64,000 bases of DNA from Xiheibacterium sp038325765 (GTDB lineage: Bacteria; Myxococcota_A; Polyangia; Nannocystales; Nannocystaceae): NCBI GenBank assembly GCA_038325765.1, contig JBBQJI010000021.1, positions 45,015 to 109,014 of the forward strand. The letters are read 5' to 3'. Positions 56,459 to 63,532 of the stretch are shown here, piece after piece. The notes under the pieces were generated by a model. It saw nothing but the letters and a program-made list of their open reading frames with translations. It was not told the origin of the DNA and ran no database searches. Within the stretch, counting starts at the first letter, position 1. Every line of letters begins with the position of its first letter. Made by a program: the position numbers and the translations under genes.

Positions 56459-56486
56459 GTTCTACCCGCCGTCCAATGTTTGTCAA
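56459..56486 (-). promoter_or_regulatory. Predicted crtE promoter with shared TTGACAA-NNNN-TGGAC element
   Basis: On the minus strand, -35 TTGACA (56486-56481), a 16-base spacer and -10 TAGAAC (56464-56459). The sequence TTGACAA-ACAT-TGGAC matches the pattern TTGACAA-GATG-TGGAC at the carH promoter. The predicted transcript would start about three bases before the crtE ATG. Confidence 0.6.
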
Positions 56487-56517
56487 TCGCCGCCGGCAGA
56501 CTGGACACCGATGTGAC

Positions 56518-58113
56518 ATGCGTCAGAGTATGCCGAGCATGCCGGCGCAGCCGTTCGATGCCGTAATCGTCGGGGGTGGGCTGGGAGGTCTCGCCTGTGC
56601 ACTCACGCTCGCGGGCGGGGGGGCCCGGATCGCCCTGGTCGAACAGCACGCCGAGGTCGGGGGCAAGCTCGCGGTGGCGCGCATCGGCGAGCACGAGATC
56701 GACTGCGGACCGACGGTGCTCACCATGCGATCGGTCTTCGACGACCTGTTCGCGGCGGCTGGCATGCGCGTCGACGACCACCTCTCGCTGCGGCCGCTCG
56801 CGGTGCTCGCCCGCCACGCGTGGCACGACGGCTCGCGGCTCGATCTGTTCGCCGACGAGGACCGCAGCGCCGAGGCGATCGCCGCGTTCGGCGGCGCGCG
56901 CGAGGCCGACGGATTCCGCCGCTACGTCCGCTACAGCGCCCGCCTGCTCGATCGCCTCGACGAGCCGTTCATGCGGCACGACAACCGTGGGCTGATGCGC
57001 ATGCTGCTGCGCGTGGGTCCCGTCGGCATGCTCGGCATGACCCGGGTCGACTTTGCCCGCTCGATGTGGCGCTCGCTCGGCGACTTCTTCACCGACCCGC
57101 GCCTGCGGCAGCTGTTCGCCCGCTACGCCACCTACTACGGCTCGTCTCCGTTCGCGGCACCGGCGACGCTCAACCTCATCTCGGCGGTCGAGCAACGCGG
57201 CGTGTGGGCCATCGAGGGCGGCATGATCCGCCTGGCGCGGACCGTGGCAGCGGCCTTCGTCGAGCGCGGCGGCACGCTGCTGACCGGCTGCGGCGCCGAA
57301 CGTTTCGACACCGACGCGCGGGGCGTCCACACGGTGGTCCTCACCGATGGCACCCGTCTGCCCTGTCGCCACGCGGTGTTCAACGGCGATCCCGACGCGC
57401 TGTGCGAAGGGATGCTGGGCGACGGGGTGCGGGCCGCCGTGCGCCCGCGAGAAGCCCCGCGGTCGTTGTCGGCACGCACATGGTCGATGCTGGCCCGCCC
57501 GTCCGGACTGGAGCTCGCGTACCACACGGTGTGCTTCGGCGCCGACTATCGCGGCGAGTTCGCGGCGCTGTTCGGTGATCGGAACGGCGGCGGCCGCCGT
57601 GTACCGCCCGATCCCACGGTGTACCTGTGCGCCCCCGACCGCCTCGTCGATGCGGCGCCGGCGGGCGACGAGCGTGTATTCTGCTTGATCAACGCGCCCG
57701 CGGGCGCGCGCACCGAGGAAGACGACGAGGAGGCCACATGTCGCATGGCGATGGAGGAGGGACTGCGACGCTGCGGCCTCGCGTTGAACCCGATCGGAAC
57801 GCCGGTACCGGCGAGCCCATCGACCTTCGCACGGCGCTTCCCGGGCACGCAGGGGGCGATCTACGGGGCGGCGACCCACGGGGCGCTCGCGGCGTTCCGG
57901 CGCCACCGCGCCCAGACGCGGATCCCCAACCTGTGGCTGGTGGGCGGAGCGATCCATCCGGGGGCCGGCCTGCCGATGGTGACCATGGGCGGGATGTGGG
58001 TGGCGAAGCGGATCGCAGCGGACCTCACTTCGACGCAGACGTCGCCCATGGCGGCTATCGCTGGTGGTACGTCGACGGCTTCGCCGAGGGGGGCGAGTCC
58101 GCAATCACCGTGA
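56518..58113 (+). CDS. crtD: CrtD-like carotenoid 3,4-desaturase
   Basis: 531 residues from ATG 56518 (ATG 56530 also possible). It is a CrtI/CrtD-family flavoprotein: AVIVGGGLGGLACAL and EVGGKLAVARIGEHEIDCGPTVLT at the N-terminus, IEGGMIRLA in the middle, and IHPGAGLPMVTMGGMWVAKRI at the C-terminus. The IDCGPTVLTM part and its place just before a CrtC gene favour CrtD (1-hydroxycarotenoid 3,4-desaturase) over phytoene desaturase. A separate crtI exists in the window. The last 40 residues extend past the conserved end and overlap the crtC frame. Confidence 0.82.
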   Translation: MRQSMPSMPAQPFDAVIVGGGLGGLACALTLAGGGARIALVEQHAEVGGKLAVARIGEHEIDCGPTVLTMRSVFDDLFAAAGMRVDDHLSLRPLAVLARHAWHDGSRLDLFADEDRSAEAIAAFGGAREADGFRRYVRYSARLLDRLDEPFMRHDNRGLMRMLLRVGPVGMLGMTRVDFARSMWRSLGDFFTDPRLRQLFARYATYYGSSPFAAPATLNLISAVEQRGVWAIEGGMIRLARTVAAAFVERGGTLLTGCGAERFDTDARGVHTVVLTDGTRLPCRHAVFNGDPDALCEGMLGDGVRAAVRPREAPRSLSARTWSMLARPSGLELAYHTVCFGADYRGEFAALFGDRNGGGRRVPPDPTVYLCAPDRLVDAAPAGDERVFCLINAPAGARTEEDDEEATCRMAMEEGLRRCGLALNPIGTPVPASPSTFARRFPGTQGAIYGAATHGALAAFRRHRAQTRIPNLWLVGGAIHPGAGLPMVTMGGMWVAKRIAADLTSTQTSPMAAIAGGTSTASPRGASPQSP

Positions 58114-58970
58114 TCGCGTTCGTCGGCTCGGTCTTCTCGCCGACATACTTCCGCGCGCGGCGCCGCGACACCGACGTCGACCCCGCCGACCACTGCGGCT
58201 TCAACGTCGTCATCCACGGCCCTGGCGGCGACGCATGGGCGTTTTCCGAGTATGGCCGCGCGGACGTCGAGCGCGGGCCCGACCACTTCGTCGTCGGCCG
58301 CAATCGCATCGAACGCGACGACGGCGGCCTCACCGTCACCATCGACGAGCGCACGTCGCCATGGGGTCGCGCGCTGCGGGGCACCCTGCGCATCGACGTC
58401 GACGACTTCTCGCCGCACCGCTTCACCCTCGACGCCGCCGGCCGCCACCAGTGGTGGCCCGTCGCCCCGAGCGCCCGCGTGCGCGTCGAGCTCAGCCACC
58501 CTGCGCTGCGCTTCACCGGCGCCGGCTACCACGACACCAACAGTGGCACCGAGGCGCTCGAGCACGCGTTCGCGAAGTGGACGTGGTCGCGCTCGTCGGA
58601 TTCCGAGGGCACCTCGATCCTCTACGACGTGACACCTCGCGACGGCGACGAGCGCCGCATCGGTGTGCGCATCGGATCAGGCCCTCCCGGGGGTTCCAAC
58701 CGGCTGACCACGATCGACGCGGAGCACGGCGTCGACCTCGGCCGCTCGCGGTGGGGGCTCGAGCGACACACGCGTGTGGCCGAAGGCGGCGAGGCCCAAC
58801 TGATCCGTCCGCTGGTCGACGCGCCGTTTTACGCACGCTCGCTGTTTCGCACCACCGTGGGCGAGCGCTCGGTGGTCGGGGTGCACGAGATCGTCGACCT
58901 CGATCGATTCGTCCGCAAGACCACCCAGCTGATGCTGCCGTTCCGGACCCGAGGTGCGGGATGGTTCTAA
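57996..58970 (+). CDS. crtC: CrtC-like carotenoid 1,2-hydratase
   Basis: 324 residues from GTG 57996, inside the crtD frame. No other start precedes the conserved N-terminus (HFDADVAHGGYRWWYVDG). Further CrtC features are TVIAFVGSVFSPTYFRARR, HCGFNVVIHGPGG, AGYHDTNSGTEAL and FAKWTWSRS. The family adds water across the 1,2 double bond of the acyclic psi end. The 118-base overlap with crtD is unusually large. It overlaps the glycosyltransferase start by ten bases, so the three plus-strand genes form one operon. Confidence 0.87.
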   Translation: MGGEADRSGPHFDADVAHGGYRWWYVDGFAEGGESAITVIAFVGSVFSPTYFRARRRDTDVDPADHCGFNVVIHGPGGDAWAFSEYGRADVERGPDHFVVGRNRIERDDGGLTVTIDERTSPWGRALRGTLRIDVDDFSPHRFTLDAAGRHQWWPVAPSARVRVELSHPALRFTGAGYHDTNSGTEALEHAFAKWTWSRSSDSEGTSILYDVTPRDGDERRIGVRIGSGPPGGSNRLTTIDAEHGVDLGRSRWGLERHTRVAEGGEAQLIRPLVDAPFYARSLFRTTVGERSVVGVHEIVDLDRFVRKTTQLMLPFRTRGAGWF

Positions 58971-60142
58971 GCGCGCTGATCGGCGCGTGGGCGACCACCT
59001 ACGCCGTCGTGGCTGCCGTGATGGCATGGCGTCGACGGCCCCGGGTCGCCGACCTCGTATCGCCGACGCGCCAGCGGGTGCTCTTGCTGCGGCCGTTCAC
59101 CGGCGGCGATCCAGCCGCGGCCGAAGCGATGGCGACCGTGCCCCCACGTCTGTCCGACGTGCACCTGCGATGGATCGCGTGCGTCGCCGACATCGACGAT
59201 CCTGCCTGGCCGATCGCGTGCAGCTGCGCCGAGGTACTTCGCGCCGCCGGCATCGACGCCGACGCGCTCATCACCGGTGCCGGCGGCCCCAACCGCAAGG
59301 CCGGGCAACTCGCTGCGGCCATGGCTGCGGCGACGGCGAGCCCGGAATCGGGCCCGCGCCCCGACGTCGTCGTGGTCGTCGACGCGGACGTCGATCTCGG
59401 CAGCCTGGCGCTTCGCCAGCTCGTCGCGCCGCTGGCGAGTCGCAACGCCGCGGGTACGCCGGTCGGCATCGTGTGGTCGCCGCCCGTCGAGACCGCGCCG
59501 CGCACCGCCGGCGATCGACTGTCCACGGCGATCCTCGGCGGCTCGTGGCACGCGTTCGGCCTGCTCGTGCGCCTCGATCCCCACCTGCTCGTCGGCAAGG
59601 CGTTCGCGGTGCGCACCGACGTCCTCGCGGCGACGGGCGGGTTCGCGGGCCTGCGCGAGCACCTCGGCGAAGATTTCGAGCTCGAGCGCCGGGTCCACGC
59701 CGCGGGCTTCGCCTCGCGTTGCACCGATGCCTGCGTGCACTCGATGGCCCGCGACCGCACCGTCGGCGCCGTCATCGATCGCTACGTCCGGTGGCTGTGG
59801 GTCATCCGCGCCCAGCGACCGGCACGCCTGCTCGCGTATCCGCTGCTGCTCGCTGCCGCACCGCTCCTCACCGTCGCCGGCCTCGTCGCCGGCCTCGCGT
59901 CGGGCTCGCCCGTCGGTCCCGCCGCCGCCGCCCTCACCGTCATCACCCGTGGCGCCGTCACCACGATGGCCGCGCGTCGCGGCGGCCTCGCGCTACGCCC
60001 CCGGCTGTACGTCGACGGCTGGGCTGCCGACCTCGCGCTGCTGTGGGCGTGGCTGCGGGTGTTCACCGCCCGCGAGGTCCGCTGGGCCGATCGCACGCTG
60101 CGGATCGCCGCCGACGGCCGCCTCGAGACGACGACCCCGTAG
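58961..60142 (+). CDS. GT2-family glycosyltransferase (CruC-like, carotenoid glycosylation inferred)
   Basis: 393 residues, start ATG 58961 within the crtC end. An N-terminal helix is followed by a GT2/GT21 ceramide-glucosyltransferase-like domain: LLLRPFTGGDP, ADIDDPAWPIACSCAEVL, NRKAGQLAAAMAA, VVVVDADVDLG (DxD), HLGEDFELERRVHAAG and the RYVRWLWVIRAQRPAR block, with further helices at the C-terminus. The carotenoid glucosyltransferase CruC of green sulfur bacteria is of the same general family. Context after CrtC, which makes a hydroxyl group, supports glucosylation of the carotenoid. Exact sugar is unknown. Its 3' end overlaps the convergent acyltransferase gene by 150 bases. Confidence 0.82.
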   Translation: MVLSALIGAWATTYAVVAAVMAWRRRPRVADLVSPTRQRVLLLRPFTGGDPAAAEAMATVPPRLSDVHLRWIACVADIDDPAWPIACSCAEVLRAAGIDADALITGAGGPNRKAGQLAAAMAAATASPESGPRPDVVVVVDADVDLGSLALRQLVAPLASRNAAGTPVGIVWSPPVETAPRTAGDRLSTAILGGSWHAFGLLVRLDPHLLVGKAFAVRTDVLAATGGFAGLREHLGEDFELERRVHAAGFASRCTDACVHSMARDRTVGAVIDRYVRWLWVIRAQRPARLLAYPLLLAAAPLLTVAGLVAGLASGSPVGPAAAALTVITRGAVTTMAARRGGLALRPRLYVDGWAADLALLWAWLRVFTAREVRWADRTLRIAADGRLETTTP

Positions 60143-60868
60143 GCGCACGATCCACCGCGCGAACCCGGCGAGCAGGCGCGTCGTCCAGCCTTCGACCTCG
60201 GGTGCGGTGGGCAGCAGCGCCACGAAGTCGGCGGTCGCGGACTCGGCGAGCGCGGTGTCGATGCGCAGCAAACAGGCGGCGACGTCCTGCGTGAGCGTAG
60301 CAGTGCCCTGCGTGCCGCGCGGCAGCCCCGTGCGCGGCGTGCCCAGGGCGATCCACAACTCGGGCCGCGGATCGTCGCGGAGCACGTAGCGCAGACCCAC
60401 CGGCACGATCACGGCACCCGACGCGACGGCGTGGATCGACGTCGCGCCGCCGTGGAATTGCAGGGGCTCGAACGCCGGCCGACTCTCGCCCTGCGGAAAG
60501 ATCCACACCGCGCGGCGCGGCCGGTCGAGCAACGAGGCGGCGTAGCGCGTCGCGGCTGCGCCGTCGCGCCGGTCGCCGCGGCGTACACCGAAGGCGCCCA
60601 CGAGCCCGAAGAACGGCAGCCGCTCGAGGTTCTCCGCCGCCATCATGGCGTGGACGTCGAGGCCGGCGCGCACGCCGAGCACGATGGCCACAAGCGGATC
60701 CCACCACGACGTGTGGTTGGCGACCCACAACGTCGGCGCCAGGCGGGCCGCGGCCGACACGTCGTCGAGGCCGGCGATCATCACCCGGCAGAAGATGCGA
60801 CGCATCCGCGACTCGGCGCGCGCGGCAAACCAGCGGGTGAAGCCCGGCCAGCGCCGCGAAGGGATCAT
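59993..60868 (-). CDS. PlsC-family acyltransferase (CruD-like, carotenoid ester inferred)
   Basis: 291 residues from ATG 60868, overlapping the crtB stop by four bases. The lysophospholipid acyltransferase fold is shown by NHTSWWD (HX4D catalytic motif), FPQGESRPAF (a FPEG-like element) and AVIVPVGLRYV. The C-terminal 50 residues lie in the overlap with the glycosyltransferase gene and are low-complexity, so the true end may be functionally dispensable. Operon position after crtI and crtB, and presence of a glycosyltransferase, suggest it acylates the carotenoid sugar as CruD does in Chlorobaculum. Phospholipid synthesis is the alternative. Confidence 0.82.
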   Translation of the reverse strand: MIPSRRWPGFTRWFAARAESRMRRIFCRVMIAGLDDVSAAARLAPTLWVANHTSWWDPLVAIVLGVRAGLDVHAMMAAENLERLPFFGLVGAFGVRRGDRRDGAAATRYAASLLDRPRRAVWIFPQGESRPAFEPLQFHGGATSIHAVASGAVIVPVGLRYVLRDDPRPELWIALGTPRTGLPRGTQGTATLTQDVAACLLRIDTALAESATADFVALLPTAPEVEGWTTRLLAGFARWIVRLRGRRLEAAVGGDPQRAIGPADLAGGEHPQPRPQQREVGSPAVDVQPGA

Positions 60869-61818
60869 CCCCGCGCACCCACGCACGCATCGACCAGATC
60901 GCCCGCGAGCGGGATCGCGGGCACGCCGAGCAGCGCCGAGTCGGCGATGATCGAGCGCGTGCGCGCCCGCAGCAGCAGCACGAGCTTGCGCCACGCGGTC
61001 GTGCGGGCGCGGCCGCCGACAGAGTCGCACCCGCGGCGACGGATCACCCGGCCGATGTCCTCGTACACCAGGCTCGCGGCCCGGATCGCGGGCCGGCAGT
61101 CGGCGGGCAGCGCGGCGATGCCGGCGTCGGCGCGGCGGTAGTAGAATTCGGCGACACCCAGCAGCCGGTCCACCATCGCCGCGATCGCCGGGTTGAAGTC
61201 GGGGGCACGCAGCCATGCGTCGCGATCGAGGCCGTGATGGACGAACCACTGCGCAGGCAGGTAGACCCGCCCGCGGCGCGCGTCCTCGCCGACGTCGCGG
61301 GCGACGTTGGTGAGCTGCATCGCCGCGCCGAGGTCGGTGGCGCGGGCGAGCACGTCCCGATCACGCACGCCGATCACGAGCGTGACAGCGACCCCGACGG
61401 TCGACGCCACGCGCACCGCATACTCCAGCAGCGAGTCGATCGTCTCGTGCCGGTCACCGCGCGCATCCGAGGCGAAGCCGTCCAGCAGTGCGTCGAGCAC
61501 TGGCCGGGCGATGCCGTGGGCGTGGACCACCCGCGTCAGCGAGCGCTCCACCGCACCGTCGGCGGGCCGTCCGGCGTACACCCGATCGAGCTGGGCGTGG
61601 AGCATGGCGAGGGCGGCCGACGCATCGTCGCCCTCGTCGATCGCGTCGTCGGCCACCCTGCAGAATCCGTAGATGGCCGCGAGCGGGGCGCGAAGCCGCA
61701 GCGGCAACAGTCGCGATGCCGCTGAGAAGCTGCGCGACCCCTGGGCGAGCAGCGCCCGGCACACGTGGTCGTCGGCAGCTGACGTGTCGATGCGGGCGAG
61801 TGCGTGCTCAGGCGGCAT
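60865..61818 (-). CDS. crtB: Phytoene synthase
   Basis: 317 residues. The squalene/phytoene synthase signature is clear: SRSFSAASRLLPLRLR, YGFCRVADDAIDE (DDAID, first Asp-rich motif), QLTNVARDVGEDARRGRVYLP (second), and YEDIGRVI near the C-terminus. It condenses two GGPP molecules to phytoene. The start at 61818 overlaps the crtI stop by 11 bases, so translation is coupled. Confidence 0.95.
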   Translation of the reverse strand: MPPEHALARIDTSAADDHVCRALLAQGSRSFSAASRLLPLRLRAPLAAIYGFCRVADDAIDEGDDASAALAMLHAQLDRVYAGRPADGAVERSLTRVVHAHGIARPVLDALLDGFASDARGDRHETIDSLLEYAVRVASTVGVAVTLVIGVRDRDVLARATDLGAAMQLTNVARDVGEDARRGRVYLPAQWFVHHGLDRDAWLRAPDFNPAIAAMVDRLLGVAEFYYRRADAGIAALPADCRPAIRAASLVYEDIGRVIRRRGCDSVGGRARTTAWRKLVLLLRARTRSIIADSALLGVPAIPLAGDLVDACVGARG

Positions 61819-63436
61819 CGTGGGTCTGTCGGTCGGCCTTGGGCGCCCCGGGCTGCGGCGTCGGCACGTGCCCCATCATGGACGATCCGGCGCCGGCCGC
61901 CGCGGGAATCAGCCCGTCGAGGACCCGCGCAGACGACAGCACCCCCGGCACCCCGGCGCCCGGGTGGGTCCCGGCGCCCACCAGATAGAGGCCGGCGATG
62001 TCCTCGCTCATGTTGTGCGGGCGAAAGTAAGCGCTCTGAAGCAGCACAGGCTCCATCCCGAACGCGGCGCCCTTGACCGAGAGCAGGTCGTCACGGAATC
62101 CGAGCGGCGTGAGCATGCGCGAGGTCACCACCTCGCGCTCGAGGCCGGGCAGGATCGTCGACGACAGGAACGCCTCGATCTTGCGCCGGTACTTCTCGGC
62201 CTCGATCGTCCAGTCGACATCGGCGTCGAGATGCGGCACCGGCGACAGCACGTAGAAGCCGTCGTGGCCCTCGGGCGCAAGCGAAGGGTCGGTCGCCGTG
62301 GGCCGGTGCAGGTACAGGCTGAAGTCCTCGGCGAGAACCTTGTTGCGAAAGATGTCCTCGAGCAGCGGGCGGTAGCGGGGCCCGAGCATGATGGTGTGGT
62401 GGGCGACGTCCTCGTAGCGGCGCTTGGTGCCGAAGTACCACACGAACAGACTCATCGAGTAGCGCGCCCGATCGATGCGCTCGTCGGTCCAGTGCTTGCG
62501 AGCCTCGGGCGCCACGAGGTGACGGTACGTCCACGCCGAGTCGGCGTTGGAGATCACGACGTCGGCGCCGATGCGGGTGCCGTCGGCGAGCGTGACCCCG
62601 GTCGCCCGGCCCTTGTCGATGTCGATGCGCGAGACCTCGGTGTTGCACTGCACGCGGTTGCCATGGCCCTCGATGAGGTTCACCAGCCCGCGCACCAGCG
62701 AGCCGGTGCCGCCGACGGGGAACCACACCCCCCACTGGCGCTCGAGATGACAGATGAGCGTGTAGATCGACGTGGTGTCGAACGGGTTGCCGCCCACCAG
62801 CAGCGGATGGAAGCTCATCACCTGGCGGAGGCGATCGTTCTTGATGTACGACGCCACCAGGCTGTAAACGGTCTTGTAGCTGCGCAGCCGCACCATCTCG
62901 GGGACGATGCGCAGCATGTCCATCCAGCGCGAGAACGGAACGTGCGCGAGGCGCTCGAAGCCGACCTCGAAGATCCGCTTGCTCATCGCCAAGAAGCGCT
63001 CGTAGCCGTCGACGTCGCCGGGCGAGAAGCGTGCGACCTCGGCGCGCATGTGCTCGGCGTCGCCGTTGTAGTCGAACACCTCGCCGTCGGGGAAACGGAT
63101 CCGATAAAACGGCGTGACTGGCCGGAGCTCGACGTCGTCGGCCAAACGCTTGCCGCACAGTGCCCACAGCTCCTCGAACAGCTGCGGCGCGGTGATGACG
63201 GTGGGACCACCATCGAAGGTGAAGCCGTCTTGTTCGTACACGTATGCCCGACCGCCGGGCCGGTCGCGTCGCTCCAGCACGGTCACGCGCCAGCCCCTGG
63301 CGCCTAGCCGCACGGCGGCCGCCAGACCCCCGAAGCCGCTGCCGATGACGACGGCGTGCGGCCGAGGTGCGGGGCTGTCGGCGGGGCTGTCGGCGGGGCT
63401 GTCGGCGGGGCCTGGAGCTACGAACGATGGTTCCAC
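61808..63436 (-). CDS. crtI: Phytoene desaturase
   Basis: 542 residues from GTG 63436. A (PADS)3 N-terminal extension precedes the FAD site AVVIGSGFGGLAAAVRL and DRPGGRAYVYEQDGFTFD. CrtI-type features include GPTVITAPQLFEELW, a central TLICHLERQWGVWFPVGG, and the FAD-binding C-terminus LVGAGTHPGAGVPGVL. The enzyme introduces the double bonds that turn phytoene into lycopene or an intermediate. It heads the crtI-crtB-acyltransferase operon. It is the first gene divergent from carH, with its GTG about seven bases from the predicted -10. Confidence 0.93.
   Translation of the reverse strand: MEPSFVAPGPADSPADSPADSPAPRPHAVVIGSGFGGLAAAVRLGARGWRVTVLERRDRPGGRAYVYEQDGFTFDGGPTVITAPQLFEELWALCGKRLADDVELRPVTPFYRIRFPDGEVFDYNGDAEHMRAEVARFSPGDVDGYERFLAMSKRIFEVGFERLAHVPFSRWMDMLRIVPEMVRLRSYKTVYSLVASYIKNDRLRQVMSFHPLLVGGNPFDTTSIYTLICHLERQWGVWFPVGGTGSLVRGLVNLIEGHGNRVQCNTEVSRIDIDKGRATGVTLADGTRIGADVVISNADSAWTYRHLVAPEARKHWTDERIDRARYSMSLFVWYFGTKRRYEDVAHHTIMLGPRYRPLLEDIFRNKVLAEDFSLYLHRPTATDPSLAPEGHDGFYVLSPVPHLDADVDWTIEAEKYRRKIEAFLSSTILPGLEREVVTSRMLTPLGFRDDLLSVKGAAFGMEPVLLQSAYFRPHNMSEDIAGLYLVGAGTHPGAGVPGVLSSARVLDGLIPAAAGAGSSMMGHVPTPQPGAPKADRQTHDAA
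63371..63410. repeat. 12-bp tandem repeat in the crtI 5' end
   Basis: Three identical GGGGCTGTCGGC units (plus a partial) encode PADS tetrapeptides in a spacer before the FAD domain. This extension is absent from the conserved CrtI core. Confidence 0.85.
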
Positions 63437-63442
63437 AGCGCG

Positions 63443-63470
63443 ACCTTAGCATTGGACCAACCTTTGACAA
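63443..63470 (-). promoter_or_regulatory. Predicted crtI promoter, sharing its -35 with the carH promoter
   Basis: On the minus strand, -35 TTGTCA (63470-63465), a 16-base spacer and -10 TAAGGT (63448-63443). The crtI GTG lies at 63436, so the mRNA would be leaderless or nearly so. The -35 hexamer overlaps the carH -35 on the other strand, so one bound regulator could block both. Confidence 0.5.
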
Positions 63471-63492
63471 GATGTGGACTGCCCCCTAGGCT
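63464..63492 (+). promoter_or_regulatory. Predicted carH-like gene promoter
   Basis: On the plus strand, -35 TTGACA (63464-63469), a 17-base spacer and -10 TAGGCT (63487-63492). The segment TTGACAA-GATG-TGGAC repeats the element at the crtE promoter. A leader of about 34 bases would precede the GTG at 63533. Confidence 0.5.
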
Positions 63493-63532
63493 GTGCGGTG
63501 GGGACGGACGCACTGCGCCAGCCCACACCGCC

